DNA from: Shouchella shacheensis
GTDB taxonomy: Bacteria > Bacillota > Bacilli > Bacillales > Bacillaceae_D
DNA length: 64,000 nt
Assembly (NCBI RefSeq): GCF_001484965.1
Contig: NZ_LLYY01000010.1
Location: 62,001 to 126,000, forward strand
Direction: 5' to 3'
The position numbers were made by a program, and so were the translations under genes. The notes under the pieces were generated by a model, which saw nothing but the letters and a program-made list of their open reading frames with translations, was not told the DNA's origin and did not search any database. Positions 41,543-50,132 of the stretch are shown here, piece after piece (positions within the stretch are counted from its first letter, which is position 1; each line of letters starts with the position of its first letter).

Positions 41543-42721
41543 TTAAATGACACCGGTTTTTTTCAATGCCTGGATTTCACTTTCTCCTAACCCACACTGT
41601 TCTAAGATCACATTTGTGTGCTCGCCAATATCAGGTACAGCGCCCATGACACTTTCCACCCCACTGATCGACACGGGCGGGATCAAGGCTTGAATCGAGC
41701 CCACAGGCGTATCGACTTCCCGCCATCGCTCCCGTGCTCGCAACTGCGGATGCTCAAAAAATTCGTTCATCGTATTTAATCTTGCATTGGCAATTTGCGC
41801 CTTTTCCAAGCGTTCAATCACAGTCTCCGCCTCTAACCCTGAGAAGATTTCTTCGATTAGATTGGTTAATGACTCACGGTTTTCCGAGCGTTTCGCATTG
41901 CTATTAAATCGCTGGTCCTCGGCGACTTCAAGACGCTTGAGCACCAACTTGCAAAACCTGAGCCACTCCCGTTCATTTTGAAGACCGACAAAAACCGTTT
42001 TTTCATCCCCACACCGAAACGGCCCGTACGGGTAAATGGTGGAATGGCTCGCTCCTTTCCGTTGCGGTTCTCTTCCCCCGTAGGCTGCATAGTAGGCTGG
42101 GTACCCCATCCATTCTCCTAATGCCTCCAGCATCGATACATTCACCACCTGGCCTTCACCCGTACGCGAGCGAACGAGAAGTGCTGTCAAGATACCTGAA
42201 TACATATACATTCCGGCCGCAATGTCAGCAATCGATATTCCAGCCTTTGAAGGTGTCTCTTCACTGCCGGTGATGGAAACGAGCCCGGCTTCACACTGTA
42301 CGAGCAGATCGTAGGCTTTCTTATCTTTATATGGACCCGTGTCTCCGTACCCGGTTAAGTTACAAACGATTAATTCAGGATAACGTTCTCTCAACACCTC
42401 TGATCCATAACCTAACCGTTCCATCGCTCCTGGTGCTAAATTTTGAATAAAGACATCCGCCTCAGCTAATAGCTGTTCGAAAACCGGTTTTACTTTTTCT
42501 GATTTCAAATCAAGCGTCAACGACTCTTTCGAACGGTTCGCCCAGACAAAATGACTCGACATTCCATTGACGGTACTATCATAATGCCTAGCAAAGTCCC
42601 CGGTCTTCGGACGCTCCACTTTGATGACTCGCGCACCTAGGTCGGCTAATTGACGTGTTGTAAAGGGCACCGCCACTGCCTGCTCGACGGAGAGGACAGT
42701 CACTCCTTCTAAAGGTTTCAT
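41543..42721 (-). CDS. Class III (CaiB/BaiF) CoA-transferase
   Basis: A 392-aa family III CoA-transferase, which moves CoA between carboxylic acids through an aspartyl-CoA thioester. Motifs are LADLGARVIKVERPKTGDF near the start, LDLKSEKVKPVFEQLL, and the catalytic Asp segment YDLLVQCEAGLVSITGSEE. In the cluster it would activate the imported acid, for instance from succinyl-CoA, as itaconate and citramalate CoA-transferases do. GAGAGGAGAATGTTTAG precedes the ATG. Confidence 0.9.
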   Translation of the reverse strand: MKPLEGVTVLSVEQAVAVPFTTRQLADLGARVIKVERPKTGDFARHYDSTVNGMSSHFVWANRSKESLTLDLKSEKVKPVFEQLLAEADVFIQNLAPGAMERLGYGSEVLRERYPELIVCNLTGYGDTGPYKDKKAYDLLVQCEAGLVSITGSEETPSKAGISIADIAAGMYMYSGILTALLVRSRTGEGQVVNVSMLEALGEWMGYPAYYAAYGGREPQRKGASHSTIYPYGPFRCGDEKTVFVGLQNEREWLRFCKLVLKRLEVAEDQRFNSNAKRSENRESLTNLIEEIFSGLEAETVIERLEKAQIANARLNTMNEFFEHPQLRARERWREVDTPVGSIQALIPPVSISGVESVMGAVPDIGEHTNVILEQCGLGESEIQALKKTGVI

Positions 42722-42753
42722 CTAAACATTCTCCTCTCTTCAAAGTTCTCCAT

Positions 42754-44718
42754 CTATTGACTGTAGTCGTTATGTGGCAACGGCTGACTCGGTGTTCTGT
42801 TTTTCGATTTCTGAATCAAGATGCAAATGACCACTAGCCCCACCGCTGCAAAATCTGTCTGCCAACCGGAAAGCATGAACAATAAGGCTGAAATGAACAA
42901 AATCATCCTTGTATACCAGGCTGCTTGGTGTTTAAAGAACCATCCTTCGACAGCGGCTGCCAGAAAATAAACGCCAATGATCGCACTAACAATCGCTATT
43001 GTGACCGTTCCTGTTGTTCCTTCTAACAATAACAACTCCGGACTGATGAAAAACATGAAAGGAACGATATAAGCCGCCAACCCTAGTTTGAAGGCAGTGA
43101 CGCCTGTTTTCATCGGATTGGTGCCAGCTACCCCAGCCGCCGCAAAGGCAGCGAGTGCGACCGGCGGCGTAATGGCGGACATCACTGCGTAATAGAACAC
43201 AAACATATGAGCGACTAGTGGTTCAATCCCTAGATTGACAAGCCCCGGCGCAATGACTGAAGCGGCGACCGCATAAGCGGCCGTTGTCGGCATCCCCATG
43301 CCTAGTAATATAGAGATCCCCATCGCGAAGAATAAGGCGATCATAATATTGCTGTCCGCAACGGAAAGAAGCATTGAACTGAAACGCTGGCCAACACCGG
43401 TTAAGGCGATAACGCCAACGATGATTCCTGCACTCGCAACGATTGCGATTAATTGAATCGCATTTTTCATCCCAAGCTCCAACGCTTGAATCACATGCTT
43501 CAGGCCCATCCGCGTTTCTTTTAAGAAGAGACTGATAAGGAAGCAAGTCACAATCCCAATTGTCCCAGCTCGAATAATGGAGAAACCGCTCATCAACAAG
43601 TAAATGAGGATGACAACAGGTAGAAAGAGGTAGGCTTTTTTCGCAAGTTCCTTTATACTAGGCAATTGTTTGCGGGGCACTCCGCTTAACCCCTGTTTAC
43701 TCGCTTCAAAGTCAACCATAAAATAAACGCTTACAAAATAGAGGACAGCAGGAATAATCGCTGCGACAATGATTTCTGCGTAGGGGATCCCCGTAATCTC
43801 TGCCATTAGAAAGGCGCCTGCACCCATAATCGGAGGTAGAATTTGACCTCCAGAGGAAGCGGTGGCTTCTACCGCCGCTGAAAAGCGCGGATGGTATCCA
43901 GTCCTTTTCATGAGCGGGATGGTCAACGACCCTGTTGCAACAACATTCCCAGCTGAAGTTCCGTTAATCGTACCCATAAGCGCAGAACCAAAGATAGAGA
44001 CTTTCGCCGGCCCGCCACGTCGACTACCCGCCGCGGCGAAGGCTACATCCATAAAGTACTGGCCAACACCAGACCTTTGCAAGAAAGCACCAAATATAAT
44101 GAACAGGATAATGTAGCGAGACGAAACATCTGTGGTGAGACCGAACACACCGTCTAAACTAAACACATATGTAACAAAGCGCTCTAGTGAGTAGCCGCCA
44201 TGATTGAGAATCCCCGGAAGATAAGGACCTGCAAAAACGTAAAATACAAATACCAACGCCAATAATGGCAACGTCCATCCGCTTGTCCGACGTGTTAATT
44301 CGAACACGAGTAATAACCCGATAAGTGAAACGATAAAATCAAGCCCCGTTGGACTTACCCCAAAGCGGAAAATTAATTGGTCAAGGTTCGCATAAATATA
44401 CCAACCTATGAAAATAGCGGCAATCATTAAAATCCAGTCAATTATTGGAATACTGTTTTTCTTCGTCCTCCAACCTGGATAAAGCATGAGCCCAAGCACA
44501 ATCCCAAAGACGACGTGTGTCGTCCTAAAAACCCACGGATCGATCGGATTAAAATTTAGAATATAGATATGAAACAATGCACCAAAAACGGCGATAGTCG
44601 CAAATAAGTACCGTGTCCATCCTGTTAAATGACGAGTGGATGAACTCGCTTCGGTCGTATCTTCCTCAACGGTAGTATTTATCTTGTGATCACTTTGATG
44701 TTCGTTGCTGTTGCTCAA
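42754..44718 (-). CDS. TRAP transporter fused small/large permease
   Basis: A 654-aa membrane protein joining the four-helix (DctQ-like) and twelve-helix (DctM-like) subunits, as is usual with TAXI binding proteins. Signature stretches are GSALMGTINGTSAGNVVATG, ASSGGQILPPIMGAGAFLMA, GMGMPTTAAYAVAASVIAPG and VMSAITPPVALAAFAAAGVA. It drives Na+-dependent uptake with the TAXI lipoprotein of the same cluster. The best start is a TTG at 44718, six bases behind AAAGGCGGTGA; a GTG three codons earlier lies inside that site. Confidence 0.92.
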   Translation of the reverse strand: MSNSNEHQSDHKINTTVEEDTTEASSSTRHLTGWTRYLFATIAVFGALFHIYILNFNPIDPWVFRTTHVVFGIVLGLMLYPGWRTKKNSIPIIDWILMIAAIFIGWYIYANLDQLIFRFGVSPTGLDFIVSLIGLLLVFELTRRTSGWTLPLLALVFVFYVFAGPYLPGILNHGGYSLERFVTYVFSLDGVFGLTTDVSSRYIILFIIFGAFLQRSGVGQYFMDVAFAAAGSRRGGPAKVSIFGSALMGTINGTSAGNVVATGSLTIPLMKRTGYHPRFSAAVEATASSGGQILPPIMGAGAFLMAEITGIPYAEIIVAAIIPAVLYFVSVYFMVDFEASKQGLSGVPRKQLPSIKELAKKAYLFLPVVILIYLLMSGFSIIRAGTIGIVTCFLISLFLKETRMGLKHVIQALELGMKNAIQLIAIVASAGIIVGVIALTGVGQRFSSMLLSVADSNIMIALFFAMGISILLGMGMPTTAAYAVAASVIAPGLVNLGIEPLVAHMFVFYYAVMSAITPPVALAAFAAAGVAGTNPMKTGVTAFKLGLAAYIVPFMFFISPELLLLEGTTGTVTIAIVSAIIGVYFLAAAVEGWFFKHQAAWYTRMILFISALLFMLSGWQTDFAAVGLVVICILIQKSKNRTPSQPLPHNDYSQ

Positions 44719-44893
44719 GGTAGTCACCGCCTTTCTCTGATTTAACCAACCTTTTCCTTTCTGGTTCTGCCTAACCAGGCATGTTTACCTTAGTCATTCT
44801 TTTGTAAGCCCTTTCAATTCTCTGTTAAAAAATATTGTGAATTTCCGACTTTTGTCAGTCACTCACTACAAAAAACAAGAGCTCCCCCACCTC

Positions 44894-45553
44894 CTATTTG
44901 GAATTGCTGTTGGATTTGATATACAAGATCAAACGTTTTCCTGTTTCTGCAATATGATCACAGAGTAAGATGGCTGCTCCATCTGGATCATCTGCTTTTA
45001 ATGCCTGTACGATTTTTCGATGATCGTCATTTGATTTTTCCATTTGTCCCTGTAAAAAATCAGGCGTTTGCTGCGAGTACCCATTCCACAGTACTTGAAT
45101 GAATGTGGCAAGCCGTTTCCATTCGCAATGTTTCATCAGTTCTTTGTGGAACTGGACGTTATGTTGGACAAACTTTTCAGTGTCCCTCGTACTGTCCATT
45201 TCTTGAACAAGTGTCTCTAACGCTGCTATATCTTCTTTAGTCATAGAAGGATACGACTTTGTGAGGGCAAGCTTTTCTAACTCTGAACGAAGTACATAAT
45301 TTTCTTCGATTGCCCCCATATCTATTTCACTTACAAAGGCTCCTCGGTATGGTTCAATTCGAACGAGTCCTTCAATTTCTAATTGTTTTAACGCTTCGCG
45401 AATGGGCATTCGGCTGATTCCCAACTGTTTCGCTAACTGGTCCTGCACTAGCTTCGATCCAGGAGCGAAATCTCCCCTGAGAATTGCCTTGCGAATCGCA
45501 TTGCTCGCCTTTATTTGAATTGAATCTTTATTCTCTAATTGAAAATTCTCCAT
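44894..45553 (-). CDS. GntR-family (FadR subfamily) transcriptional regulator
   Basis: A 219-aa regulator. An N-terminal winged helix (QLAKQLGISRMPIREALKQL) is followed by an all-helical FCD ligand-binding domain with metal-site His residues (QHNVQFHKEL, LLCDHIAETGK). It is the promoter-proximal gene of the dicarboxylate cluster and the obvious candidate to control it, with a carboxylate as effector. I prefer the second ATG (45553), six bases further from AGGAGA. Confidence 0.88.
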   Translation of the reverse strand: MENFQLENKDSIQIKASNAIRKAILRGDFAPGSKLVQDQLAKQLGISRMPIREALKQLEIEGLVRIEPYRGAFVSEIDMGAIEENYVLRSELEKLALTKSYPSMTKEDIAALETLVQEMDSTRDTEKFVQHNVQFHKELMKHCEWKRLATFIQVLWNGYSQQTPDFLQGQMEKSNDDHRKIVQALKADDPDGAAILLCDHIAETGKRLILYIKSNSNSK

Positions 45554-45573
45554 ATCCATTCTCCTATCTTGTT

Positions 45574-45590
45574 AGATAGTATATCGTATC
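45574..45590. promoter_or_regulatory. Candidate GntR operator
   Basis: GATAGTATATCGTATC is an imperfect palindrome (6 of 8 pairs) about 20 bp upstream of the GntR gene. FadR-type GntR proteins often bind GTATAC-like palindromes, so autoregulation is plausible. Confidence 0.35.
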
Positions 45591-45810
45591 CAATCGCCAA
45601 TGGCAATAGTTCTTTACAAATTTTTAAATTAATTCGCATTCAAACGTCGTGGGTTTTATTTTTGACTCTCAGCTTTTCTTTGCAGCTTTTTCGTATAAAA
45701 TCAACCTTTTCCGTTTACACTGGACATTTGAGACGGTAAACTACTAAGTGGATGAAAAATCGCAGGGATCACGCGTCATCCCAGAGAACACAGCATGGGA
45801 GGCTTTTTTT

Positions 45811-47400
45811 ATGATTACGGTATCGAACGTTGGTTTGCAGTTTGGAGGACGCAAACTGTTTGAAGACGTGAATATTAAATTTACGCCGGGCAACTGCTAC
45901 GGCTTAATTGGCGCAAACGGCGCTGGCAAATCTACCTTTCTTAAAATTCTATCCGGTGAAATTGAATCGCAAGCGGGCCATGTCTCTATGAAGCCCGGTG
46001 AACGAATGGCTGTTTTAAAACAGAACCACTACGAATATGAACAGGAACAAGTGCTTCAAACGGTGATTATGGGCCATGCTCGCCTTTTTGAAGTCATGAA
46101 AGAAAAAGACGCCATTTATATGAAGGAGGATTTCTCTGACGAAGATGGAATGAAAGCAGCTGAGCTTGAGGGGGAATTCGCAGAGTTAAACGGCTGGGAG
46201 GCCGAGTCGGATGCTGCCCTTCTTCTAAGGGGGCTTGGCATTGGCGAAGACCATCATGAGAAGACGCTCTCCGAATTAACAGAAGGAGAAAAGGTAAAAG
46301 TACTTCTCGCGCAAGCTCTATTTGGTCAGCCCGATGTCCTCCTTCTTGATGAGCCGACAAACGGTTTGGACATTAAAGCCATTCAATGGCTTGAGGACTT
46401 CCTGATCAACTTTGAAAACACCGTCATTGTTGTATCCCATGACCGCCACTTTTTGAACAACGTCTGCACGCATATCGCCGACCTCGATTTCGGGAAAATC
46501 CAGATCTACGTTGGGAACTATGATTTCTGGTATGAGTCCAGCCAGCTTGCCTTGAAACTTGCTCAGGACCAGAACAAAAAGAAGGAAGAGCAAATCAAGG
46601 AGCTTGAGAGCTTTGTGGCTCGCTTTAGCGCCAATGCCTCAAAATCCAAGCAGGCGACATCGCGTAAAAAGCAGCTCGAGAAAATTACGCTCGAGGACAT
46701 TAAGCCATCTTCCCGTAAGTACCCTTACATTCATTTCACGCCTGAGCGGGAAATCGGAAACGACCTCTTGCGTGTAGAAAATTTGTCGAAGACGGTGGAC
46801 GGCGTTCAAGTGCTCAACAACGTCTCCTTTACGATGGAAAAAGACGATAAAATTGCTCTTGTGGGTGCAAATGAAATCGCGAAAACCACGCTTTTTAAGA
46901 TCTTAATGGGCGAACTAGAACCTGATGCTGGAACCTATAAATGGGGTATCACGACATCTCAATCGTACTTCCCGAAAGACAATGCGCAGTACTTTGAAGG
47001 GTGTGACCTGAACCTCGTTGACTGGCTTCGTCAGTTCTCCCCTGAGGATGATAGCGAAACCTTCCTTCGAGGCTTCCTTGGCCGCATGCTCTTCTCAGGC
47101 GAAGAAGTCTTAAAAGAAGCGAGCGTCCTCTCAGGAGGTGAGAAAGTTCGCTGCATGCTTTCGAAAATGATGCTTAGCGGCGCGAACGTGCTCCTTCTTG
47201 ATGAACCGACGAATCACTTAGACCTTGAATCCATCACAGCCCTCAACAACGGCCTGATTAATTTTAAAGGATCCATGATTTTCAGTTCCCATGACCAGCA
47301 GTTCATTCGTACAGTCTCTACCCGCATCATTGAGCTGACGAACAACGGGATCATTGACAAAGATACGTATGATGAATATCTTGCCGTAGCAACGAAGTAA
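45811..47400 (+). CDS. ABC-F family ATPase (YkpA/YbiT-like)
   Basis: A 529-aa soluble protein with two ABC ATPase domains and the inter-domain linker of ABC-F translation factors (SFVARFSANASKSKQATSRK). The first Walker A is canonical (GANGAGKS, Lys40), and both Walker B motifs have Glu (Glu181, Glu465). The second Walker A is GANEIAKT (352-359), lacking two glycines, and the first signature reads LTEGE instead of SGGE; the second signature is intact (LSGGE). Start at the ATG at 45811 behind GGGAGG. A likely role is rescuing or tuning ribosomes. Confidence 0.88.
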   Translation: MITVSNVGLQFGGRKLFEDVNIKFTPGNCYGLIGANGAGKSTFLKILSGEIESQAGHVSMKPGERMAVLKQNHYEYEQEQVLQTVIMGHARLFEVMKEKDAIYMKEDFSDEDGMKAAELEGEFAELNGWEAESDAALLLRGLGIGEDHHEKTLSELTEGEKVKVLLAQALFGQPDVLLLDEPTNGLDIKAIQWLEDFLINFENTVIVVSHDRHFLNNVCTHIADLDFGKIQIYVGNYDFWYESSQLALKLAQDQNKKKEEQIKELESFVARFSANASKSKQATSRKKQLEKITLEDIKPSSRKYPYIHFTPEREIGNDLLRVENLSKTVDGVQVLNNVSFTMEKDDKIALVGANEIAKTTLFKILMGELEPDAGTYKWGITTSQSYFPKDNAQYFEGCDLNLVDWLRQFSPEDDSETFLRGFLGRMLFSGEEVLKEASVLSGGEKVRCMLSKMMLSGANVLLLDEPTNHLDLESITALNNGLINFKGSMIFSSHDQQFIRTVSTRIIELTNNGIIDKDTYDEYLAVATK

Positions 47401-47403
47401 GAC

Positions 47404-47440
47404 AAAAAGCACTTGAGACGAGGTGTCTCAAGTGCTTTTT
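47404..47440 (+). terminator. Terminator after the ABC-F gene
   Basis: AAAAAGCACTTGAGAC pairs with TCTCAAGTGCTTTTT around a short loop; a long, near-perfect stem usable on both strands. Confidence 0.88.
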
Positions 47441-47512
47441 AAAGTTATAAGCATCCGCTGATTGCTGGCCTTCTCCGGGCATGAATCTTAAAGCAACACG
47501 CCTTCCGTTACG

Positions 47513-48379
47513 TTACCCAATCCGATAACTTACCAGCTTGTGCTTTAGCGAGAACCCGCAGCTGCTATATAGCCGATATGCAGCCACGTCTTTTTCGCTG
47601 ACGGTGATTGAGGTGGCCGCTATATTCTTCTCTTCAAATAGAAAGCGGAGCGCATAGGCAAGAAGCGCTCGCCCTACGCCTTTGCCCCTGTGGTGGGGAG
47701 CAACAGCCACGTACTCAATGCTTCCTTCCTTGAATGCGGGTTGAGCTTCGACGTAAATGTAGCCCGTGACTTCTCCCTCTTCTGCTGAGACAAACAGCCT
47801 ACGGTCCTCGCCACATCTTTTCAAAATTTCATCACTGCCGTAGTATGTATCCGGAAACTCGAAGTCGTGAAGCGCGGCAAATGCTTTCACATCTACTGCG
47901 TCGGGCTCCGCGATCTTCTTGTTCATCGCTAAAAAAGAAACGCCCTCTTGATTTTTCTCAAGTACGTGATGTTCCCCCTCTTTCTTGGCTCCCCGATTCA
48001 AGAGAAAACGCTGGGCTTTTTCATTCTCTTTGTTGCAAAAACCGTGAACCACGTAGCCACTGATCGGCTGTCGACTTACTAGCTGTTCCCACAAAGAAAG
48101 AGCAACTCCCTCCCAGTTCGGGTCATCGACAAAGGGGCCCCAGACTTCTATTTGTCCTCCTTCTGTATTCATATCAAAACCGAGGCCAGCGATAATTGTT
48201 CCGTTTTTCGTAGCGACAACGAAGTTCTCACCCTTCGCGAAGTCTTCCTCAAGCGTTTGCAGAATTTCTCCCTCTTCATCGCCGCAATAGCCAATATGAT
48301 GCTCGCTCTGCTTATTCACTTTTGCCAAAAATGCGGACAACAACGTCAACTCCAAGTCCTTTCCGCACACAAGCTCCAT
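47513..48379 (-). CDS. Two-domain GNAT-family acetyltransferase
   Basis: A 288-aa protein with an N-terminal GNAT-like half (about 10-150) and a complete C-terminal GNAT domain, where motif A is PHHRGKGVGRALLAYALRFL followed by VSEKDVAAYRLYSSCGFSL. The substrate is unknown. The real start is the ATG at 48379, behind AGGAGGAAGATTC; the open frame continues 72 codons upstream through a dispersed repeat and should not be counted as protein. Confidence 0.82.
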   Translation of the reverse strand: MELVCGKDLELTLLSAFLAKVNKQSEHHIGYCGDEEGEILQTLEEDFAKGENFVVATKNGTIIAGLGFDMNTEGGQIEVWGPFVDDPNWEGVALSLWEQLVSRQPISGYVVHGFCNKENEKAQRFLLNRGAKKEGEHHVLEKNQEGVSFLAMNKKIAEPDAVDVKAFAALHDFEFPDTYYGSDEILKRCGEDRRLFVSAEEGEVTGYIYVEAQPAFKEGSIEYVAVAPHHRGKGVGRALLAYALRFLFEEKNIAATSITVSEKDVAAYRLYSSCGFSLKHKLVSYRIG

Positions 48380-48391
48380 GAATCTTCCTCC

Positions 48392-48549
48392 TAATCCGAA
48401 AAGCGCAGACGGGTCGATCAGGAGCGAGAATTTTGGTCGTCCAAACCGCCACGTCCTGTGATTCGGAAGGCTTATACTAGAAATCCTAATTTTGGATTTC
48501 GGTGTAGGACTGAAAAATTTCAAGCTTCTTCCCGCCGGAGCTAAATAAT
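48392..48549 (+). repeat. Dispersed foldback repeat, copy C
   Basis: Starts TAATCCGAAAAGCGCAGACG and ends CCGCCGGAGCTAAATAA. It shares AGAAATCCT, TTGGATTTCGGTGTAGGACT and GAAAAATTTCAAGCTTC with copy B. Its left edge abuts the ribosome binding site of the GNAT gene, and its right edge abuts the terminator of the next gene. Confidence 0.8.
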
Positions 48550-48580
48550 AAGAGACCCCCTTTTCAGAAAGGAGAGTCCT
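48550..48580 (-). terminator. Terminator of the DUF6501-type gene
   Basis: On the minus strand GACTCTCCTTT pairs imperfectly with AAAGGGGGTC, followed by TCTTATTATT. Confidence 0.55.
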
Positions 48581-48584
48581 GGCA

Positions 48585-48791
48585 TTATCCTTCAAAATAC
48601 TCTTTATAGTATCCGCCTATTTTCCCCGTGTTATCAATCACAAAGTAAAACTCGTTCGTTTCATTTTTTAGCGGGTACTCTTTTCCTGGGGTTAAGACGC
48701 GGTCCACCATATACTTCTTCGCATTCGTATGCACACATGTCAGCGTGCGAATCGTCGGACTCTCAGTCCAGTGTTCGTGAATCACTTTCAT
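48585..48791 (-). CDS. Small conserved protein (DUF6501 type)
   Basis: A 68-aa protein, MKVIHEHWTESPTIRTLTCV at the start, then YPLKNETNEFYFVIDNTGKI and a YYKEYF ending. It looks like the short all-beta DUF6501 proteins of bacilli, of unknown function. GTAGGGAGGAATGAAAG lies before the coding start region. No signal peptide; one Cys. Confidence 0.65.
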   Translation of the reverse strand: MKVIHEHWTESPTIRTLTCVHTNAKKYMVDRVLTPGKEYPLKNETNEFYFVIDNTGKIGGYYKEYFEG

Positions 48792-48814
48792 TCCTCCCTA
48801 CGTCTCCATTTTAC

Positions 48815-48842
48815 AAGAAAAGAGACTGGCACACCAGTCTCT
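48815..48842. terminator. Terminator at the end of the odh operon
   Basis: AGAGACTGG (48821-48829) pairs with CCAGTCTCT (48834-48842) with a CACA loop. A-rich sequence on the left gives the minus-strand U-tract. Confidence 0.8.
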
Positions 48843-48850
48843 TTCCTTTT

Positions 48851-50119
48851 TTATCCTTCAAGAAGCAGTTGCTCTGGATCTTCGATAAGCTCCTTGACTT
48901 TCACGAGGAAGCTAACCGCTTCTTTTCCGTCGACAATGCGATGATCGTAAGAAAGCGCAAGATACATCATTGGCCGATTTTCAAAGTGTTCGTTGTCGAT
49001 GGCTACGGGGCGCATTTGGATTTTGTGCATCCCAAGGATTCCGACCTGAGGGGCGTTCAAGATCGGCGTGGACCAAAGGGATCCGAAGACACCGCCGTTC
49101 GTGATCGTAAACGTGCCCCCTTGCATGTCACCAAGCTGAAGCTTATTGTCTTTGGCTTTTTTGCCAAGTTCGCCGATCCCACTCTCAATGCCTGCGAACC
49201 CAAGACGATCAGCATCCCGAAGCACCGGCACAACTAATCCGCTGTCCGTAGATACAGCAATTCCAATATCATAATACTTTTTAATCAACAGCTCATCGCC
49301 TTGAATTTCCGCGTTGAGGAGCGGGAATTCTTTCAAAGCACCAACGACTGCTTTTGTAAAGAAGGACATGAAACCAAGCTTAACGCCGTGCTTATCAACA
49401 AACGCGTCTTTGCGTCGTTTACGCAAATCCATCACCGCGGTCATGTCGACTTCATTGAAAGTGGTAAGCATGGCGGATGTTTGTTGCACTTCCACTAGCC
49501 GTTTGGCAATGGTCTGACGACGACGAGACATTTTCTCGCGCTCCACCGGTTTGCCCGCTTCGCCTTCAGGGGAAGCAGAGGCCTTCGGCTGCTTCGGCTC
49601 TTCCCTTTTCTTTGGCTTTTCTTGATGCGCTTCAACATCTTGTCGACGAATACGACCCGTTGGATCAGTTGGTGTGATCGAGTCTATTGGAATTCCTTTT
49701 TCCCTTGCTAGTTTACGCGCCGATGGAGAGGCAAGTGGGCGGTTTTCAGACTCGCTTGAAGACTCTTCTTTTGCCGCCGGTTCTTCTTTCTTCTCCTCTT
49801 TTACAACGCCTTCTTCTTTTGCTTTTGGCTCCTCGCTCTTGCTGTTATCACTTGAGCTACCCGAGTCGTCACCGCCAGCAGAAGCGTTCTCATCAATAAG
49901 GGCAATGACCTCGCCTACTTCGACGTTGTCCCCTGGCTCCCGCTTAAATTCCTTAATCACGCCTGCGTGCTCCGCCGTGATTTCAGCGTTAACCTTATCC
50001 GTTTCCAGTTCAGCAATGTACTCCCCTTGCTCAACATGATCACCGACTTCCTTTAACCACTGAGAGATAGTTCCTTCTGTAATCGACTCTCCAAGCTCGG
50101 GTACTTTAATTTCAATCAC
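48851..50119 (-). CDS. odhB: Dihydrolipoyllysine succinyltransferase (E2 of 2-oxoglutarate dehydrogenase)
   Basis: A 422-aa E2 core subunit. A lipoyl domain (1-76, lipoyl Lys42 in ETDKVNAE) is followed by an acidic Ala/Glu/Ser linker, the peripheral E1/E3-binding domain ([18 protein letters not shown]), and the catalytic domain with active-site His393 in [13 protein letters not shown]. It passes succinyl groups from OdhA to CoA in the TCA cycle. The start is the GTG at 50119 (8 nt behind GGAGG), giving the usual [12 protein letters not shown]. It follows odhA by 13 bp. E3 is not in the window. Confidence 0.95.
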   Translation of the reverse strand: MIEIKVPELGESITEGTISQWLKEVGDHVEQGEYIAELETDKVNAEITAEHAGVIKEFKREPGDNVEVGEVIALIDENASAGGDDSGSSSDNSKSEEPKAKEEGVVKEEKKEEPAAKEESSSESENRPLASPSARKLAREKGIPIDSITPTDPTGRIRRQDVEAHQEKPKKREEPKQPKASASPEGEAGKPVEREKMSRRRQTIAKRLVEVQQTSAMLTTFNEVDMTAVMDLRKRRKDAFVDKHGVKLGFMSFFTKAVVGALKEFPLLNAEIQGDELLIKKYYDIGIAVSTDSGLVVPVLRDADRLGFAGIESGIGELGKKAKDNKLQLGDMQGGTFTITNGGVFGSLWSTPILNAPQVGILGMHKIQMRPVAIDNEHFENRPMMYLALSYDHRIVDGKEAVSFLVKVKELIEDPEQLLLEG

Positions 50120-50132
50120 GAACACGGCCTCC

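Noticed and set aside
43700-43745. CcpA-site-like AACGCTTACA inside the TRAP permease gene
   Set aside because: Only a half match to the consensus and inside coding sequence.
48380-48595. 72-codon N-terminal extension of the GNAT protein
   Set aside because: It is translated repeat copy C; AGGAGGAAG lies before the ATG at 48379.
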